From: Ga0077555 sp963761475
GTDB taxonomy: Bacteria; Pseudomonadota; Alphaproteobacteria; Rhizobiales; Hyphomicrobiaceae
DNA: 64,000 nucleotides
Assembly (NCBI GenBank): GCA_963761475.1
Contig: CAVXGT010000006.1
Coordinates: forward strand, 1 to 64,000
Reading direction: 5' to 3'
The notes under the pieces were generated by a model. The model was not told the origin of the DNA. It worked only from the letters and a program-made list of their open reading frames with translations, and searched no databases. A program made the position numbers and the translations under genes. The first letter of the stretch is position 1. Every line of letters begins with the position of its first letter. Of the stretch, positions 27,307 through 35,701 are shown piece by piece.

Positions 27307-28458
27307 GTGTCGCGCGACATCGGTTCGCATCCCCGCGAGGTGCTGGTTGCCGCATTCGCATCGATCAAACGGACATGTCGCTTTTGGCCAACCACTGCCG
27401 AGATTGTTGACGCGATTCTCAAAGCCTATGGCTCGACGGGTTCGTTGATGAGTCCCGACGGCGAGATCCTGTATCGCGAGCGCCAGGACGCCGGGCGGGT
27501 CATTGGCGGTCCAGATGGTAGGCGGCGGTTCGTGGGAGACCTCAAGCTCGCCAGCCTCGGCTTCGGAGAATGGCTGACCGGGCACGACGGCAACCGCATC
27601 CTTGATGCAATTCCTGGGTCGCTGGTCGAAGACGTCGAAACCGCTGCGCTGAAACTCGCTGAGGGATCGCGGCGCGAAACGACCGCCGCCAAATTGGCTC
27701 CTCGGTGGCGGCACGAGACCCGACTGAATTTGATGGAGCGCCTGCACCCCGGTGCGCGCGCGCTACATTGGATCGAAGCCGATCTAGAGCCTTCCGGAAC
27801 CGCCCGGTATGTCGCGATCCTGGGCGGATCGCCCGTGCCGAGCCGGACACTCACGCTCGACAAGAGGGCCCGCGAACTGCTTGAGCAGGTAGAGAACGCC
27901 CGCGAAGGCGCCGAATGGGAGCTTCGCCAATTCCTCGAGGAACACCACCCATATGAGACGCTGGTCAGCGACCGACTGCTTGGCGTTATACGGGCTTGGG
28001 CAGAGCCCACAATTGCGGCTCATGAGGCCGAGGTGAGAGCGCGACAGGCAGAACTTGCGGCGGATCCGCTGATTGAGCGTTTTGACGTCAGAGATGGCCA
28101 GTTTTCCAGGGGTACGCGGCCCGACTGGTACAATGAACGCGAGGCCGCCGAGATCCTCGCTCGGTATTGCGATCGCAAGAGCCTCACCCACGATTTTTAT
28201 GTTTCGGCATTCAACGCTCACATAGCCAACCGAGATGGCCGTCTAGCGGGCCGTCAGTTTCTCGTTGAACTCGAACAACACTTTGGTTTTCGCTTTAGCG
28301 CCAAGGCGACCCATCCATCAGAGAAGGCCAATTGCTCCCCAATCGAGGTTAGGGCGACTGTAGGCAGCGCCTCAGTGGAAGCTGACGAGGATCGTCCCGG
28401 TCAGCTCCGAGCGACAGAAGATCATCCCGTCGTTGAGAGGCATGGCTACGTCAGATGA
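27307..28458 (+). CDS. unknown protein of the AlpA operon, start probably disturbed by a frameshift
   Basis: The open frame gives 383 residues from GTG 27307. Upstream codons in the same frame stay open back to 27180 and read SAFAGKAPTTDFDHIEWVDE. A good start, ATG 27159 behind GGAGGG and overlapping the previous stop, opens in the neighbouring frame (MMHDVIVTSNGNHLASIDQT). One indel near 27,215 would join them into about 430 residues. No known domain is evident. There is an acidic-basic helical middle (KRARELLEQVENAREGAEWE) and an aromatic C-terminal block (DWYNEREAAEILARYCDR). It is probably an element-specific replication or regulatory partner. Confidence 0.5.
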   Translation: MSRDIGSHPREVLVAAFASIKRTCRFWPTTAEIVDAILKAYGSTGSLMSPDGEILYRERQDAGRVIGGPDGRRRFVGDLKLASLGFGEWLTGHDGNRILDAIPGSLVEDVETAALKLAEGSRRETTAAKLAPRWRHETRLNLMERLHPGARALHWIEADLEPSGTARYVAILGGSPVPSRTLTLDKRARELLEQVENAREGAEWELRQFLEEHHPYETLVSDRLLGVIRAWAEPTIAAHEAEVRARQAELAADPLIERFDVRDGQFSRGTRPDWYNEREAAEILARYCDRKSLTHDFYVSAFNAHIANRDGRLAGRQFLVELEQHFGFRFSAKATHPSEKANCSPIEVRATVGSASVEADEDRPGQLRATEDHPVVERHGYVR

Positions 28459-28883
28459 AGAAGTTCGCCGCGGATGATATCACCCGTCTGGAATTGCAGC
28501 CCCTGGCCCATGGAGCGCGCTGGCGCGTCTGGCATGCTGGTGCGGTGCTCGTCGAGAACACGCGCGATCCCGAGCACGCAGCGGCCCGCGCATTGCTCGA
28601 ACGCGGCATCAATGGCAGAGCCGAAACTTACAGCATGGGCGGAACAGTGGCGCGGATTCGGTTTGATATTGCTACCAAGGCACAGTTCGCCATGGACGAT
28701 GGAAAGACGCTGCGTCGCGTTCGATGGCGAAGCATGGGCGAAACCGCGCGTATGCGGGTCGCCTCGCCACGGGCCCATTCGGTCGACCTTCCCCTGGGTA
28801 AGGAAAAACTGGAAACAGCCGCTGACGCGCAACCCTCCCTGCAGGAAACGGCATTCCAGATGGAGACGGAAGATGCGCAGTGA
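28455..28883 (+). CDS. unknown protein of the AlpA operon
   Basis: ATG 28455 overlaps the previous stop (ATGA), giving 142 residues starting MKKFAADDITRLELQPLAHG. The first 70 residues look like a compact mixed alpha/beta fold (ARWRVWHAGAVLVENTRDPE, HAAARALLERGINGRAETYS). The C-terminal part is charged and low in hydrophobic residues. I do not recognise a family. Tight overlap on both sides argues that it is translated with its neighbours. Confidence 0.5.
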   Translation: MKKFAADDITRLELQPLAHGARWRVWHAGAVLVENTRDPEHAAARALLERGINGRAETYSMGGTVARIRFDIATKAQFAMDDGKTLRRVRWRSMGETARMRVASPRAHSVDLPLGKEKLETAADAQPSLQETAFQMETEDAQ

Positions 28884-29046
28884 CTTTCGGCCTGCGGTCA
28901 GCGCGCAAAGCGGCGTTTTCACCGTGGTCAGCAAGATAGCGACGGCCACCTTGCCGCCAACCATTGCACTTGAGGACGGCCGGGGATCACGACGCGCTGT
29001 AACGGTCCCACCCCAATGGCGCGAAAACGGGCATGGAGGTAGGTGA
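28873..29046 (+). CDS. small unknown protein of the AlpA operon
   Basis: ATG 28873 starts inside the end of the preceding gene and gives 57 residues (MRSDFRPAVSAQSGVFTVVS), basic at the C-terminus. The stop at 29044-29046 overlaps the GTG start of the next frame. Overlap and coding style are the only support. No domain is seen. Confidence 0.35.
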   Translation: MRSDFRPAVSAQSGVFTVVSKIATATLPPTIALEDGRGSRRAVTVPPQWRENGHGGR

Positions 29047-29504
29047 TGCGCTGGCGTTGGTCATCGTCTTGCGAAGCATCCAGTCAAATTGCCACTGATG
29101 GCCCGACGCCACACCGACACCGATCCGATGCCGGACCGGTCCGAAGCGATGCCAAGCCGAGACGAACCGGTACCAAAGCGATCCCGCATCGGCAGCCAAC
29201 CGACCTTCAATGGCACCCGCCGAGAGAGCATGCCGAGCTGCTGCTCAAGTTGCTCCAAGGGCCGGATGGAAAGAGCGGCTGGATCACGGCGCGAGAATTG
29301 AAGAATATGCATGCCGAAATGCTGATTGACGCCCAATGGGAACCTTTTGCCTGGGATGCGGTCGGACGGGAGTTCCGAAAACTGCTGCGACAACCGAAGA
29401 CGTACGTCTGGCGGCATGGCAAGAAGTCCCGGGCCTACTTCGTCCCGGTCGCCAGGACCGAGTTCGACACCATCCCCAGTAGTGAGATGCGGCGTGCAAG
29501 CTGA
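29043..29504 (+). CDS. unknown basic protein closing the AlpA operon
   Basis: Starting at GTG 29043 the frame gives 153 residues. The first 60 are arginine, histidine and proline rich and may be non-native. The remainder is coherent: GKSGWITARELKNMHAEMLI, EPFAWDAVGREFRKLLRQPK and TYVWRHGKKSRAYFVPVAR. This resembles the small winged-helix-like tails seen in phage or island proteins that bind DNA, but I cannot name a family. It is the last of six overlapping plus-strand genes that begin with AlpA. Confidence 0.45.
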   Translation: MMRWRWSSSCEASSQIATDGPTPHRHRSDAGPVRSDAKPRRTGTKAIPHRQPTDLQWHPPREHAELLLKLLQGPDGKSGWITARELKNMHAEMLIDAQWEPFAWDAVGREFRKLLRQPKTYVWRHGKKSRAYFVPVARTEFDTIPSSEMRRAS

Positions 29505-29888
29505 CGGTGCTGCCTCACCAACGGAAGATCACTGGCGCGCTCGGCCGCCAGGTCATGTGGCGATGCCAGCGTGAATGGATGGGCAGGTTGCAATGCGGGC
29601 AGACTGTCGGCTTTCAGGGTGCACCGGCCATCGATGACTGTCGCGCGGACGCCATGGGCCAGTTGCTGACTTGAGCACGTGCATCAATCTTAAGATTTCG
29701 ATGCCCTGAAGCGGACCTGCTGGCAAATTGGTGGAACCAGGGCCTGTTCGCGTCACTAATATTTCCAGGGCTTGTGCGCGCCAATGACCTGGCATGCGAG
29801 CCGACGGTTCGTTCGGAATAATCTTGCGTTACCCAGGCGCGCGGCCCGCATGCCGGCAATTGCACCCTTGCGGCGACGGCGCCATTGA
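29505..29888. other. no intact gene; possible remnant on the minus strand
   Basis: About 385 bases between the AlpA operon and the enoyl-CoA hydratase gene. On the minus strand a short stretch near 29,560-29,680 reads GVRATVIDGRCTLKADSLPA, which sounds like the tail of an amidohydrolase, but it has no start and is broken. I see no RNA gene or repeat. Confidence 0.3.
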
Positions 29889-30713
29889 TTATTGTTCGAT
29901 CTTAGCCAACCGTTCAGCCCATGCCGCGAGGTCGAGTTCTGCCTCCCTCGTCTGGCCGCCGGCCCCCAGGTAGCGGTCGCGCCGCCGCGCGAAGTGGCCG
30001 TGCTTGTGGTTCTCGTTGGCCAGCGCGAACTCGGTCTGCAGGCTTTCGAGCACGCCATGCTCTGCGGTCAGTACGGCCTTCTTAGTGAGTATCAGTGTCT
30101 CGGTCGGGAACGACGCAATTCGGTTCGCCAAGTCCTCCACGAACGGACCGATTTCGTCGGCATCGAGTGCACGGTTGATGAAGCCGTAGCGCTCGGCAAG
30201 GTCGGCGTCGAAGTCCTCGCAGCCGAGCAGAATTTCGAGCGCGCGACTGCGCCCCATCAGCCGCGGTAGGCGCACTGTCGCCGTTCCTGGCGGCACGAGG
30301 CCCAACATGACCTCGGGCTGAGACAGGATCGCCTGGCCACGCGCAGCGAAGCGCATGTCCATGGCCAGCGCCGTCTCGGCACCGCCCCCCCGAGCGCGCC
30401 CCTCTATCTTGGCAATGGTGATCTTCGGCATGGTGCGCAACAACTCGCGCATGACTTGGCCCTGGCCGATCCCGATCTCGTTCTTCTGCGGACCGATCAC
30501 CTTGATGTCGCCGTGAGCGATGAAGAACTCCGGGTTGGCACTCTGGAACACGACGACCTTAAACTCGGTCGCCTCGGCCAACCAGGGCACCAGCGCGTTG
30601 AACTCGGCGCGCATTGTGGGGTCCATCAGGTTGATCGGCGGGTGGTCGATGGTGACCCAGGCCACTTGCCCCTTGATGCTGACTTCGAAAATCTTGAAAT
30701 CTTCGGGTTTCAC
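29889..30713 (-). CDS. enoyl-CoA hydratase/isomerase family protein
   Basis: A crotonase-fold protein of 274 residues. The N-terminus has VAWVTIDHPPINLMDPTMRA. The oxyanion-hole regions are FFIAHGDIKVIG near residue 65 and IEGRARGGGAETALAMDMRF near 105, and LGLVPPGTATVRLPRLMGRS follows. The canonical catalytic glutamates are not both obvious, so isomerase, hydratase or hydrolase activity is open. It lies 69 bases downstream of the glutathione transferase gene on the same strand, and both are divergent from the winged-helix/TPR regulator. Its metabolic flavour contrasts with the mobile-element genes around it, so it is probably island cargo. Confidence 0.85.
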   Translation of the reverse strand: MKPEDFKIFEVSIKGQVAWVTIDHPPINLMDPTMRAEFNALVPWLAEATEFKVVVFQSANPEFFIAHGDIKVIGPQKNEIGIGQGQVMRELLRTMPKITIAKIEGRARGGGAETALAMDMRFAARGQAILSQPEVMLGLVPPGTATVRLPRLMGRSRALEILLGCEDFDADLAERYGFINRALDADEIGPFVEDLANRIASFPTETLILTKKAVLTAEHGVLESLQTEFALANENHKHGHFARRRDRYLGAGGQTREAELDLAAWAERLAKIEQ

Positions 30714-30782
30714 GTCCGCGCCCTCATACTTGGTAAGGTGGATGCGCCCATTGCGGGCGCGCCTTCGCGGCCAGCTTCGCGC

Positions 30783-31427
30783 TCAGCCGCGCATGCCCAT
30801 TGGACGCTCTTTCCAGATGCTGGGCTCGGCTGCCGGCCGCGTGCCAACGCGCTTGAACCACGCTTGCAGGTTCTTGCAGTCGTCAGGAACGGGCTGGCCC
30901 GCTTCGCAAAGCTGGTCGATGTAGCAGTAGAGGCAGATGTCGGCGACCGTGAACCGGTTCCCCGCCAGCCACTCGCCGGTGATGAGGCCGTCGATCCAGC
31001 GCATGCCATCGCGCGCGCGCTCCTTCATCCCATCGGCAGCTTCAGGCAGGCAGCGGATGCGCGTCTTGAAGAGCTCGAGGCCCTCCGCATAGTAGAAGCC
31101 CTGCACCATCGGGTGGCAGATGTTGAGCTCGGCCCGGCGCCACCACATCCGCGTCTTGGCGCGCTCCTCGGGCGTCGAGCCGATCAGCGGCGGGCTCGGG
31201 TGCTTCTCCTCAAGATATTCCATGATGGCATAGGTCTCGCTGACGATGGACCCATCATCGAGGCCGAGCGCCGGCGTCTGGCCTGCCGGATTGAGTTTGA
31301 GATAGTCCGGCTTGCGGTTGTCCGCGGCCAGGATGTTCACCTCTTGCGTCGGAAGCTTGATGCCCTTCTCCAGCAAGTAGAAGCGGATCGTGCGCGGGTT
31401 CATGCCGAAGCTATCGAAATATTTCAT
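30783..31427 (-). CDS. glutathione S-transferase family protein
   Basis: The 214-residue protein has the thioredoxin-like N-terminal domain (MKYFDSFGMNPRTIRFYLLE, YLKLNPAGQTPALGLDDG, IVSETYAIMEYLEEKHP, with the SET/SES-type glutathione-binding loop) and the all-helical C-terminal domain (ITGEWLAGNRFTVADICLYC). An N-terminal S/N in SFGMNP is the candidate activating residue. It conjugates glutathione to electrophiles or acts in aromatic breakdown. It precedes the enoyl-CoA hydratase gene and faces the regulator at 31826 across a 398-base spacer carrying four 11-bp repeats. Confidence 0.9.
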   Translation of the reverse strand: MKYFDSFGMNPRTIRFYLLEKGIKLPTQEVNILAADNRKPDYLKLNPAGQTPALGLDDGSIVSETYAIMEYLEEKHPSPPLIGSTPEERAKTRMWWRRAELNICHPMVQGFYYAEGLELFKTRIRCLPEAADGMKERARDGMRWIDGLITGEWLAGNRFTVADICLYCYIDQLCEAGQPVPDDCKNLQAWFKRVGTRPAAEPSIWKERPMGMRG

Positions 31428-31620
31428 GGTCTATCTCCTAAGAGCGCAGTCCGCCTTGAATGCCGGAAGGCTAAGCCACTAGCGTGTATCTTTAAGGGAG
31501 TGTGCGAGGGTTCAGGTGGTTCGGACCAATATGGGTGGCCGTTCTAGTACGCATGAGGCCGGAAATCAGTGCTTCACCGGAACCCTCGCCTGGATCTGAG
31601 CACATCGCGGGGCAGCACCC

Positions 31621-31664
31621 ATGAAAGTTGCCTGAAAGATCCCTGAAAGATCTCTGAAAGTGCG
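31621..31664. promoter_or_regulatory. four 11-bp direct repeats, candidate operator of the winged-helix regulator
   Basis: TGAAAG occurs at 31622, 31633, 31644 and 31655, exactly 11 bases apart, and the two central units share TGAAAGATC. OmpR/PhoB-type winged helices bind tandem 11-bp direct repeats. The adjacent gene at 31826 encodes such a DNA-binding domain. The site lies between that gene and the divergent glutathione transferase gene, so it could control either or both. Confidence 0.6.
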
Positions 31665-31825
31665 CTGATCGAGCGAGGCTTTCGGCTTGGACCGCAGTGT
31701 CGATCCTCCGCGTCGGCGGTCCCGAAAAAACTGGCAGCCAGCAGGAGCCTGCCAACTGGTTGACATTGCCTTGATGAGCCTCGATTCTTAAATAGGCTCC
31801 GTAGACCGTTATCGGACACCCGACC

Positions 31826-33578
31826 ATGTCGCGACAGGCATTTCATTTTGCCGGATACTTGCTGGACATGGCGCGCTTTTCGCTGGCGGGGCCTTCCGGC
31901 GAAGTGAGCCTTAGGCCCAAGTCCTTCGAAGTGCTTCGTTTTCTTTTGGCTCGCGATGGCGAGGTCGTCACCAAGGACGATCTGATCAAGGCGGTCTGGC
32001 CGGACGTTACGGTCACGGATGAGTTCGTGACCCGGTGCATCAGTGAGATACGCCATGCCCTGAACGATGCTAATCAACGGATCGTCAAGACGATACCGCG
32101 CCGGGGCTATATGGTTGACGTGCCGGTGAGGCCCAGCACAAATAATTCGGCCTATAGCGACAGCCGCGAGAACTCACAAGGGGCGTGCCCGGGCGGATTT
32201 CACTGCAATGCCAGGGACACCGGATACTTTGCCTGCCAAAGACGTAGTGTCGGCGGGCACTTCTGGCCGCGATCAGAGCGGTGGACCCGAGCGGCGCTTG
32301 CTGACAGTCGAGTGTTGCAATCTGTTCGATGCGGTGGTTCCGCGCCGAGATCAGGGGCAACTGGCTACTGAAAAAACGTTCTGTCCGTCGATTGCTGTTT
32401 TGCCATTTCGCAGCCTGAGCACGAGCGTGGGTAGTGCGCTGTTTGCGGATGGCATGACGGAGGACGTGATCACCTCCTTGTCGCGCTTCCGGTCCCTGTT
32501 CGTGATTGCTCGAAACTCGTCGGTCATCTTCAAGGACTGCGTTGACGATTTCGGCCACGTCAGTCGGCAGCTGGGGATACGCTACGTTCTGCTGGGCAGT
32601 GTCCGCAAAGCCGGTACCCGCGTGCGGATCACAGTCCAACTCGTTCATGCAGAAAGCGGCAGGCTGCTCTGGGCCGACCGCTTCGATGGCGCGACAACCG
32701 ATATATTTGAGCTGCAGGATTACCTCACCGAAAAGATCGTGTCGGCGCTCGTGCCGGAGATCCAGGATCTCGAATTGCAGCGCGCCCGGCGAAAGGCACC
32801 GGGCCGCCTCGATGGCTGGGAGCTATTCCAATGGGGCATGTCGCACTTCTATCGCACCAATGAGATCGATCGCGCCGAGGCGATCGGATTTTTTCGCAAG
32901 GCGATCGGCGTCGATCCGGAGTTTGCTCTTGCACATGCCCACCTCGCGTTTGCGCTGTGGGCTTCGCGCTCGATGGCCTTGTCGGGCGGTGAGATCACGG
33001 CAGAGGCGCTCGACACCGCCCGAGCATCGGCCGAACTGGCGATCACGATCGACCCCAGCGAGCCGATGGCTCACTTCGCCCTGGGCCGCGTACAGATGTT
33101 TGGCGGTGCGACCGATGCAGCAATCTCCGCCATGGAGTTGGCGGTAACGCTCAATCCCAATTTTGCTTCAGGCTACCACGGCCTCGGCTGGGTCTTGAGC
33201 TACAGCGCCGGCAGGCCGGAGCAGTCCTTGTCGCATCTCGATGCGGCCCTGCGCCTCAATCCTCGTGATCCCAGGCGTTGGTCGACATTGATGATCAAAG
33301 GCTCTGCTTTGCGGTTTCTTGGCCAGCACGAAGAGGCAATCGAGTGTTGTCAGCAGGCCTGTGAGTTTCCGAATTCGGGTTTTCTGCCCCGGATGCACCT
33401 GGCCGCGGCATTGGCCGAAGGCGGGCAAAGGAATGCCGCCACGAAAGCAGTCAAGGAGCTTCTTCGCCTGCAGCCGACTTTCAGTCTCGAGTTCATCCGC
33501 AGGCATCGCGTTAGGGAACACGAAGCTCCGTTGAACAGCTTGCTGGAAAGCTTGAGTAAGGCCGGCATTCCGGAATAG
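31826..33578 (+). CDS. winged-helix (OmpR/PhoB-type) regulator with TPR domain, one frameshift
   Basis: The first frame (31826-32371) starts MSRQAFHFAGYLLDMARFSL and holds a complete trans_reg_C winged helix (SLRPKSFEVLRFLLARDGEV, DDLIKAVWPDVTVTDEFVTR, IVKTIPRRGYMVDVPV). Near 32,200 the frame shifts into 32208-33578. That frame has ERRLLTVECCNLFDAV, a fossil-like match to the opening of class III cyclases, then the family module PSIAVLPFRSLSTS, FADGMTEDVITSLSRFRSLF and YVLLGSVRKAGTRVRITVQL, and then TPR helices (about residues 200-440). CadC-like regulators without a membrane segment have this layout. It is a cytoplasmic regulator that probably binds the 11-bp repeats at 31621. Confidence 0.75.
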
Positions 33579-34020
33579 GTCGACGAGGCTGCTACACATG
33601 CAGCAGTTCGGCGCCATCGGCACATCGCGCTCAAACGCTATCTGTCGCGCTTGCGTAAGCCTCGCGCCATCCTGATGCACGCTTCCTTGAAATCTACGAA
33701 CTTTCCGTCCCGATCGCCTGGCGCATGCCTTGACGGCTACCCTTCGGTCGATACCGAACGTCCGGTTCGTGGGTCCGGTTTGGAGCAAAGGCTTCAAGGT
33801 ACGCGATGGCAGAGATGGGTCATTCGCGTTGTCATCGGAATGTCTGCTTTCGGAGACAACCGCATATTGGCCAGCGTCCGAGAAACCGACACACACACTA
33901 GGATTGCTGAATTCTATGGAACTGGATGCCCTCATTTTCCAGGTGAGCCCACTCGTTGAAACTGAGGCACGGTCACTCGCCGATCATGCACTCGCGGCCT
34001 CGAATGCCGGCATGACACAA
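33579..34020. other. no gene seen; resembles scattered rhizobial intergenic remnants
   Basis: About 440 bases after the regulator. Short open stretches read like the degenerate interspersed sequences common between genes in Hyphomicrobiales (for example VIRVVIGMSAFGDNRILASV), but none has a start, ribosome site and domain. I make no gene call. Confidence 0.3.
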
Positions 34021-34047
34021 ACCCGGAAGGGTTGCCCCCCTCCGGGT
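34021..34047 (-). terminator. hairpin downstream of the membrane protein gene
   Basis: ACCCGGAAGGG and CCCTCCGGGT form an inverted repeat with about ten paired bases around a short loop, 30 bases beyond the stop of the minus-strand gene at 34077. No strong U-tract follows, so it is a probable rather than certain terminator. Confidence 0.5.
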
Positions 34048-34076
34048 CGGACTTGGCAAGCATGCGACTGCTGGCT

Positions 34077-34991
34077 TCAGGCGCGCTTGGCGTAGTCATA
34101 GGCCGTCGATGTCGCAATTCCCGGAATTCCGGCTTTGATCTCGGAACCCGACGGTGCCTTCCCAGTCTTTTCCCGGAATCGCGCTACGAAGTCGACGATC
34201 TTGGGATCCGGCTTTCGACCCCGCCGCCCGCGACCCGAAGATGGCGTGCGGTGCGTCTGGACCGTAGCATGCATTGGCCTGAGTGCCTCTACCTGCTGCC
34301 CCTGGCTACGGTCCTGGCCGAAGCCGTAGCCAAAGGCCGTGATAGCCGTCCATTCGAGCAAGAGCGGCACCAGAAGGGGTTCGATCAGCAAGACTAGCGC
34401 AGAAGCCCTCTTGCCGTCGAACCCGAAGGTTGCGGCGATCTCACCAACCTTTGCCGCCTTGGGATTGACCGGTCTGACCGCACCGAGCCCTGCCAGCTCG
34501 GCCTCGATGGCCTGGATGTGGGCGCCCACCTCGATCGCCCGCAACTTCCAATCGTTGCACCGGACACCGCAGCGGCTGCCGGTCATCTCCCGTTCAGCCA
34601 TTTGGTTCGCCTGCTCGAGCCGGAGACGGGCCCGATTGAGATCGGCCGCCTTGTCGGCGACCACCTTGTTGTGCCGGGACGCCTCGGCCATCCTGACCGC
34701 GACGCCCTCACTCTGCCGCCCAACGCCATTGAGCACTGTGATGGTCGTGCCGATGGCGAAGGCGACGGCGAACCCGATTGCCGCGAGCAGCCGGGCGCGC
34801 CAGAGCGCGGTCGAGGCGAGGTAGCCCGTTGCAACCGTCAGTCCGACAACGAGCGGCACCAGGGCATGCTCTTGCGTCCAGCGCCCCGTATCGATCGCAT
34901 CGGCCAGCAGAAGGCCGATGGCCCCTGCTGTCGCCGCAATCCCGCAGGTGATGGCGAGAGTGCGGCCTGTATGATAGGCGTGTGTTTGCAT
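34077..34991 (-). CDS. membrane protein with coiled middle and basic C-terminal domain, unknown function
   Basis: A 304-residue protein with three hydrophobic segments near the N-terminus (about residues 10-31, 43-61 and 68-87), a charged helical stretch with heptad character (KVVADKAADLNRARLRLEQA), a fourth hydrophobic segment near 200-220 (ALVLLIEPLLVPLLLEW), and a basic C-terminal tail. The tail reads SSGRGRRGRKPDPKIVDFVA and SGSEIKAGIPGIATSTAYDY, which looks like a small DNA-binding or winged-helix-type domain. I do not know the family. Membrane anchoring plus a DNA-binding-like tail suggests a partition, attachment or membrane-bound regulator role, all inferred. A terminator hairpin follows. 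Confidence 0.6.
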   Translation of the reverse strand: MQTHAYHTGRTLAITCGIAATAGAIGLLLADAIDTGRWTQEHALVPLVVGLTVATGYLASTALWRARLLAAIGFAVAFAIGTTITVLNGVGRQSEGVAVRMAEASRHNKVVADKAADLNRARLRLEQANQMAEREMTGSRCGVRCNDWKLRAIEVGAHIQAIEAELAGLGAVRPVNPKAAKVGEIAATFGFDGKRASALVLLIEPLLVPLLLEWTAITAFGYGFGQDRSQGQQVEALRPMHATVQTHRTPSSGRGRRGRKPDPKIVDFVARFREKTGKAPSGSEIKAGIPGIATSTAYDYAKRA

Positions 34992-35222
34992 CGGTTCTAT
35001 CTCCGTTGCATGGGCCTCCCGCCGCGTGTGTCAGCACGCGGGCCAACGGGGGGCCTGTTTCATTCCGACGTTGAGGCTCGTCAGGGGCGGCGATCACCGC
35101 CCGACCAAAGGGTGTCGGCACAGCACGCCGACGCCTGCATGGTTTCGCCTTCATCCTGAATTTCGCCAGTGTGCGCGTCTTCCATCGATCGGAGCTTCTG
35201 CGCATTTATTATGTATTTATTT

Positions 35223-35296
35223 CGGCTACATTATGCAAGACGCATGGAATTTTTATCGTAGCCGTTTGATTTCGAATATGTTAATTATTAGGCTAC
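35223..35296. promoter_or_regulatory. GGCTAC/GTAGCC repeats upstream of the RHH gene
   Basis: CGGCTAC at 35223-35229 and GTAGCCG at 35258-35264 are inverted copies 28 bases apart. A third GGCTAC stands at 35291-35296, just before the ribosome site of the ribbon-helix-helix gene at 35324. The surrounding bases are very AT-rich. Arrangement and location fit an autoregulatory operator. Confidence 0.4.
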
Positions 35297-35323
35297 GCAT
35301 GGTGGCATCCATACGGAGGACCG

Positions 35324-35524
35324 ATGGCTCGACGAGGCCGACCACCCAAGAGCGATGACGCAATGCTCAACCCTGTGACCATCCGCTTCACGCGGGCCAT
35401 GATGGACATGATCGAAACGGTCATGGCCGAGCGGATTGATGGCGCGGACAAAGGCCAAGTAATCCGCGAGCTTGTTTTGAAGGGCCTTGAAGCTCACGAA
35501 AGAGAGCGAAAGCGCAAGAAGTGA
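35324..35524 (+). CDS. small ribbon-helix-helix protein with AT-hook-like start
   Basis: The 66-residue protein starts at ATG 35324 behind CGGAGGA. It has an RGRPPK AT-hook-like stretch, then the beta strand and helices of an RHH/CopG-like fold (NPVTIRFTRAMMDMIETVMA, GADKGQVIRELVLKGLEAHE) and a basic tail. RHH dimers bind short repeated DNA sites, often as antitoxins or copy-number regulators. No toxin gene is adjacent. The GGCTAC repeats just upstream could be its own operator. Confidence 0.7.
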   Translation: MARRGRPPKSDDAMLNPVTIRFTRAMMDMIETVMAERIDGADKGQVIRELVLKGLEAHERERKRKK

Positions 35525-35701
35525 TCGGGCAGGTCCACTGTGCTAAGAGCCCGAACCAAGGTCAGCTCCGCGGTTCATGACTGAACTAAGCGACGAGCCG
35601 GAGTTGAGTTGTCTGAACCGTGTGTCACGTTATCGCGCCAATCCACGCGATAGCCTTATGCATTTCGAGATGAACCAGCCACCAGCAAGAAGGAGTGCTA
35701 C

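Noticed and set aside
30456..31547. Plus-strand open frame of 363 codons
   Set aside because: Shadow of the enoyl-CoA hydratase and glutathione transferase genes.
31621..31664. Short tandem repeats considered as a CRISPR or VNTR
   Set aside because: Units are only 11 bases with no spacers; they fit a winged-helix operator much better. No CRISPR array or cas gene was seen anywhere.
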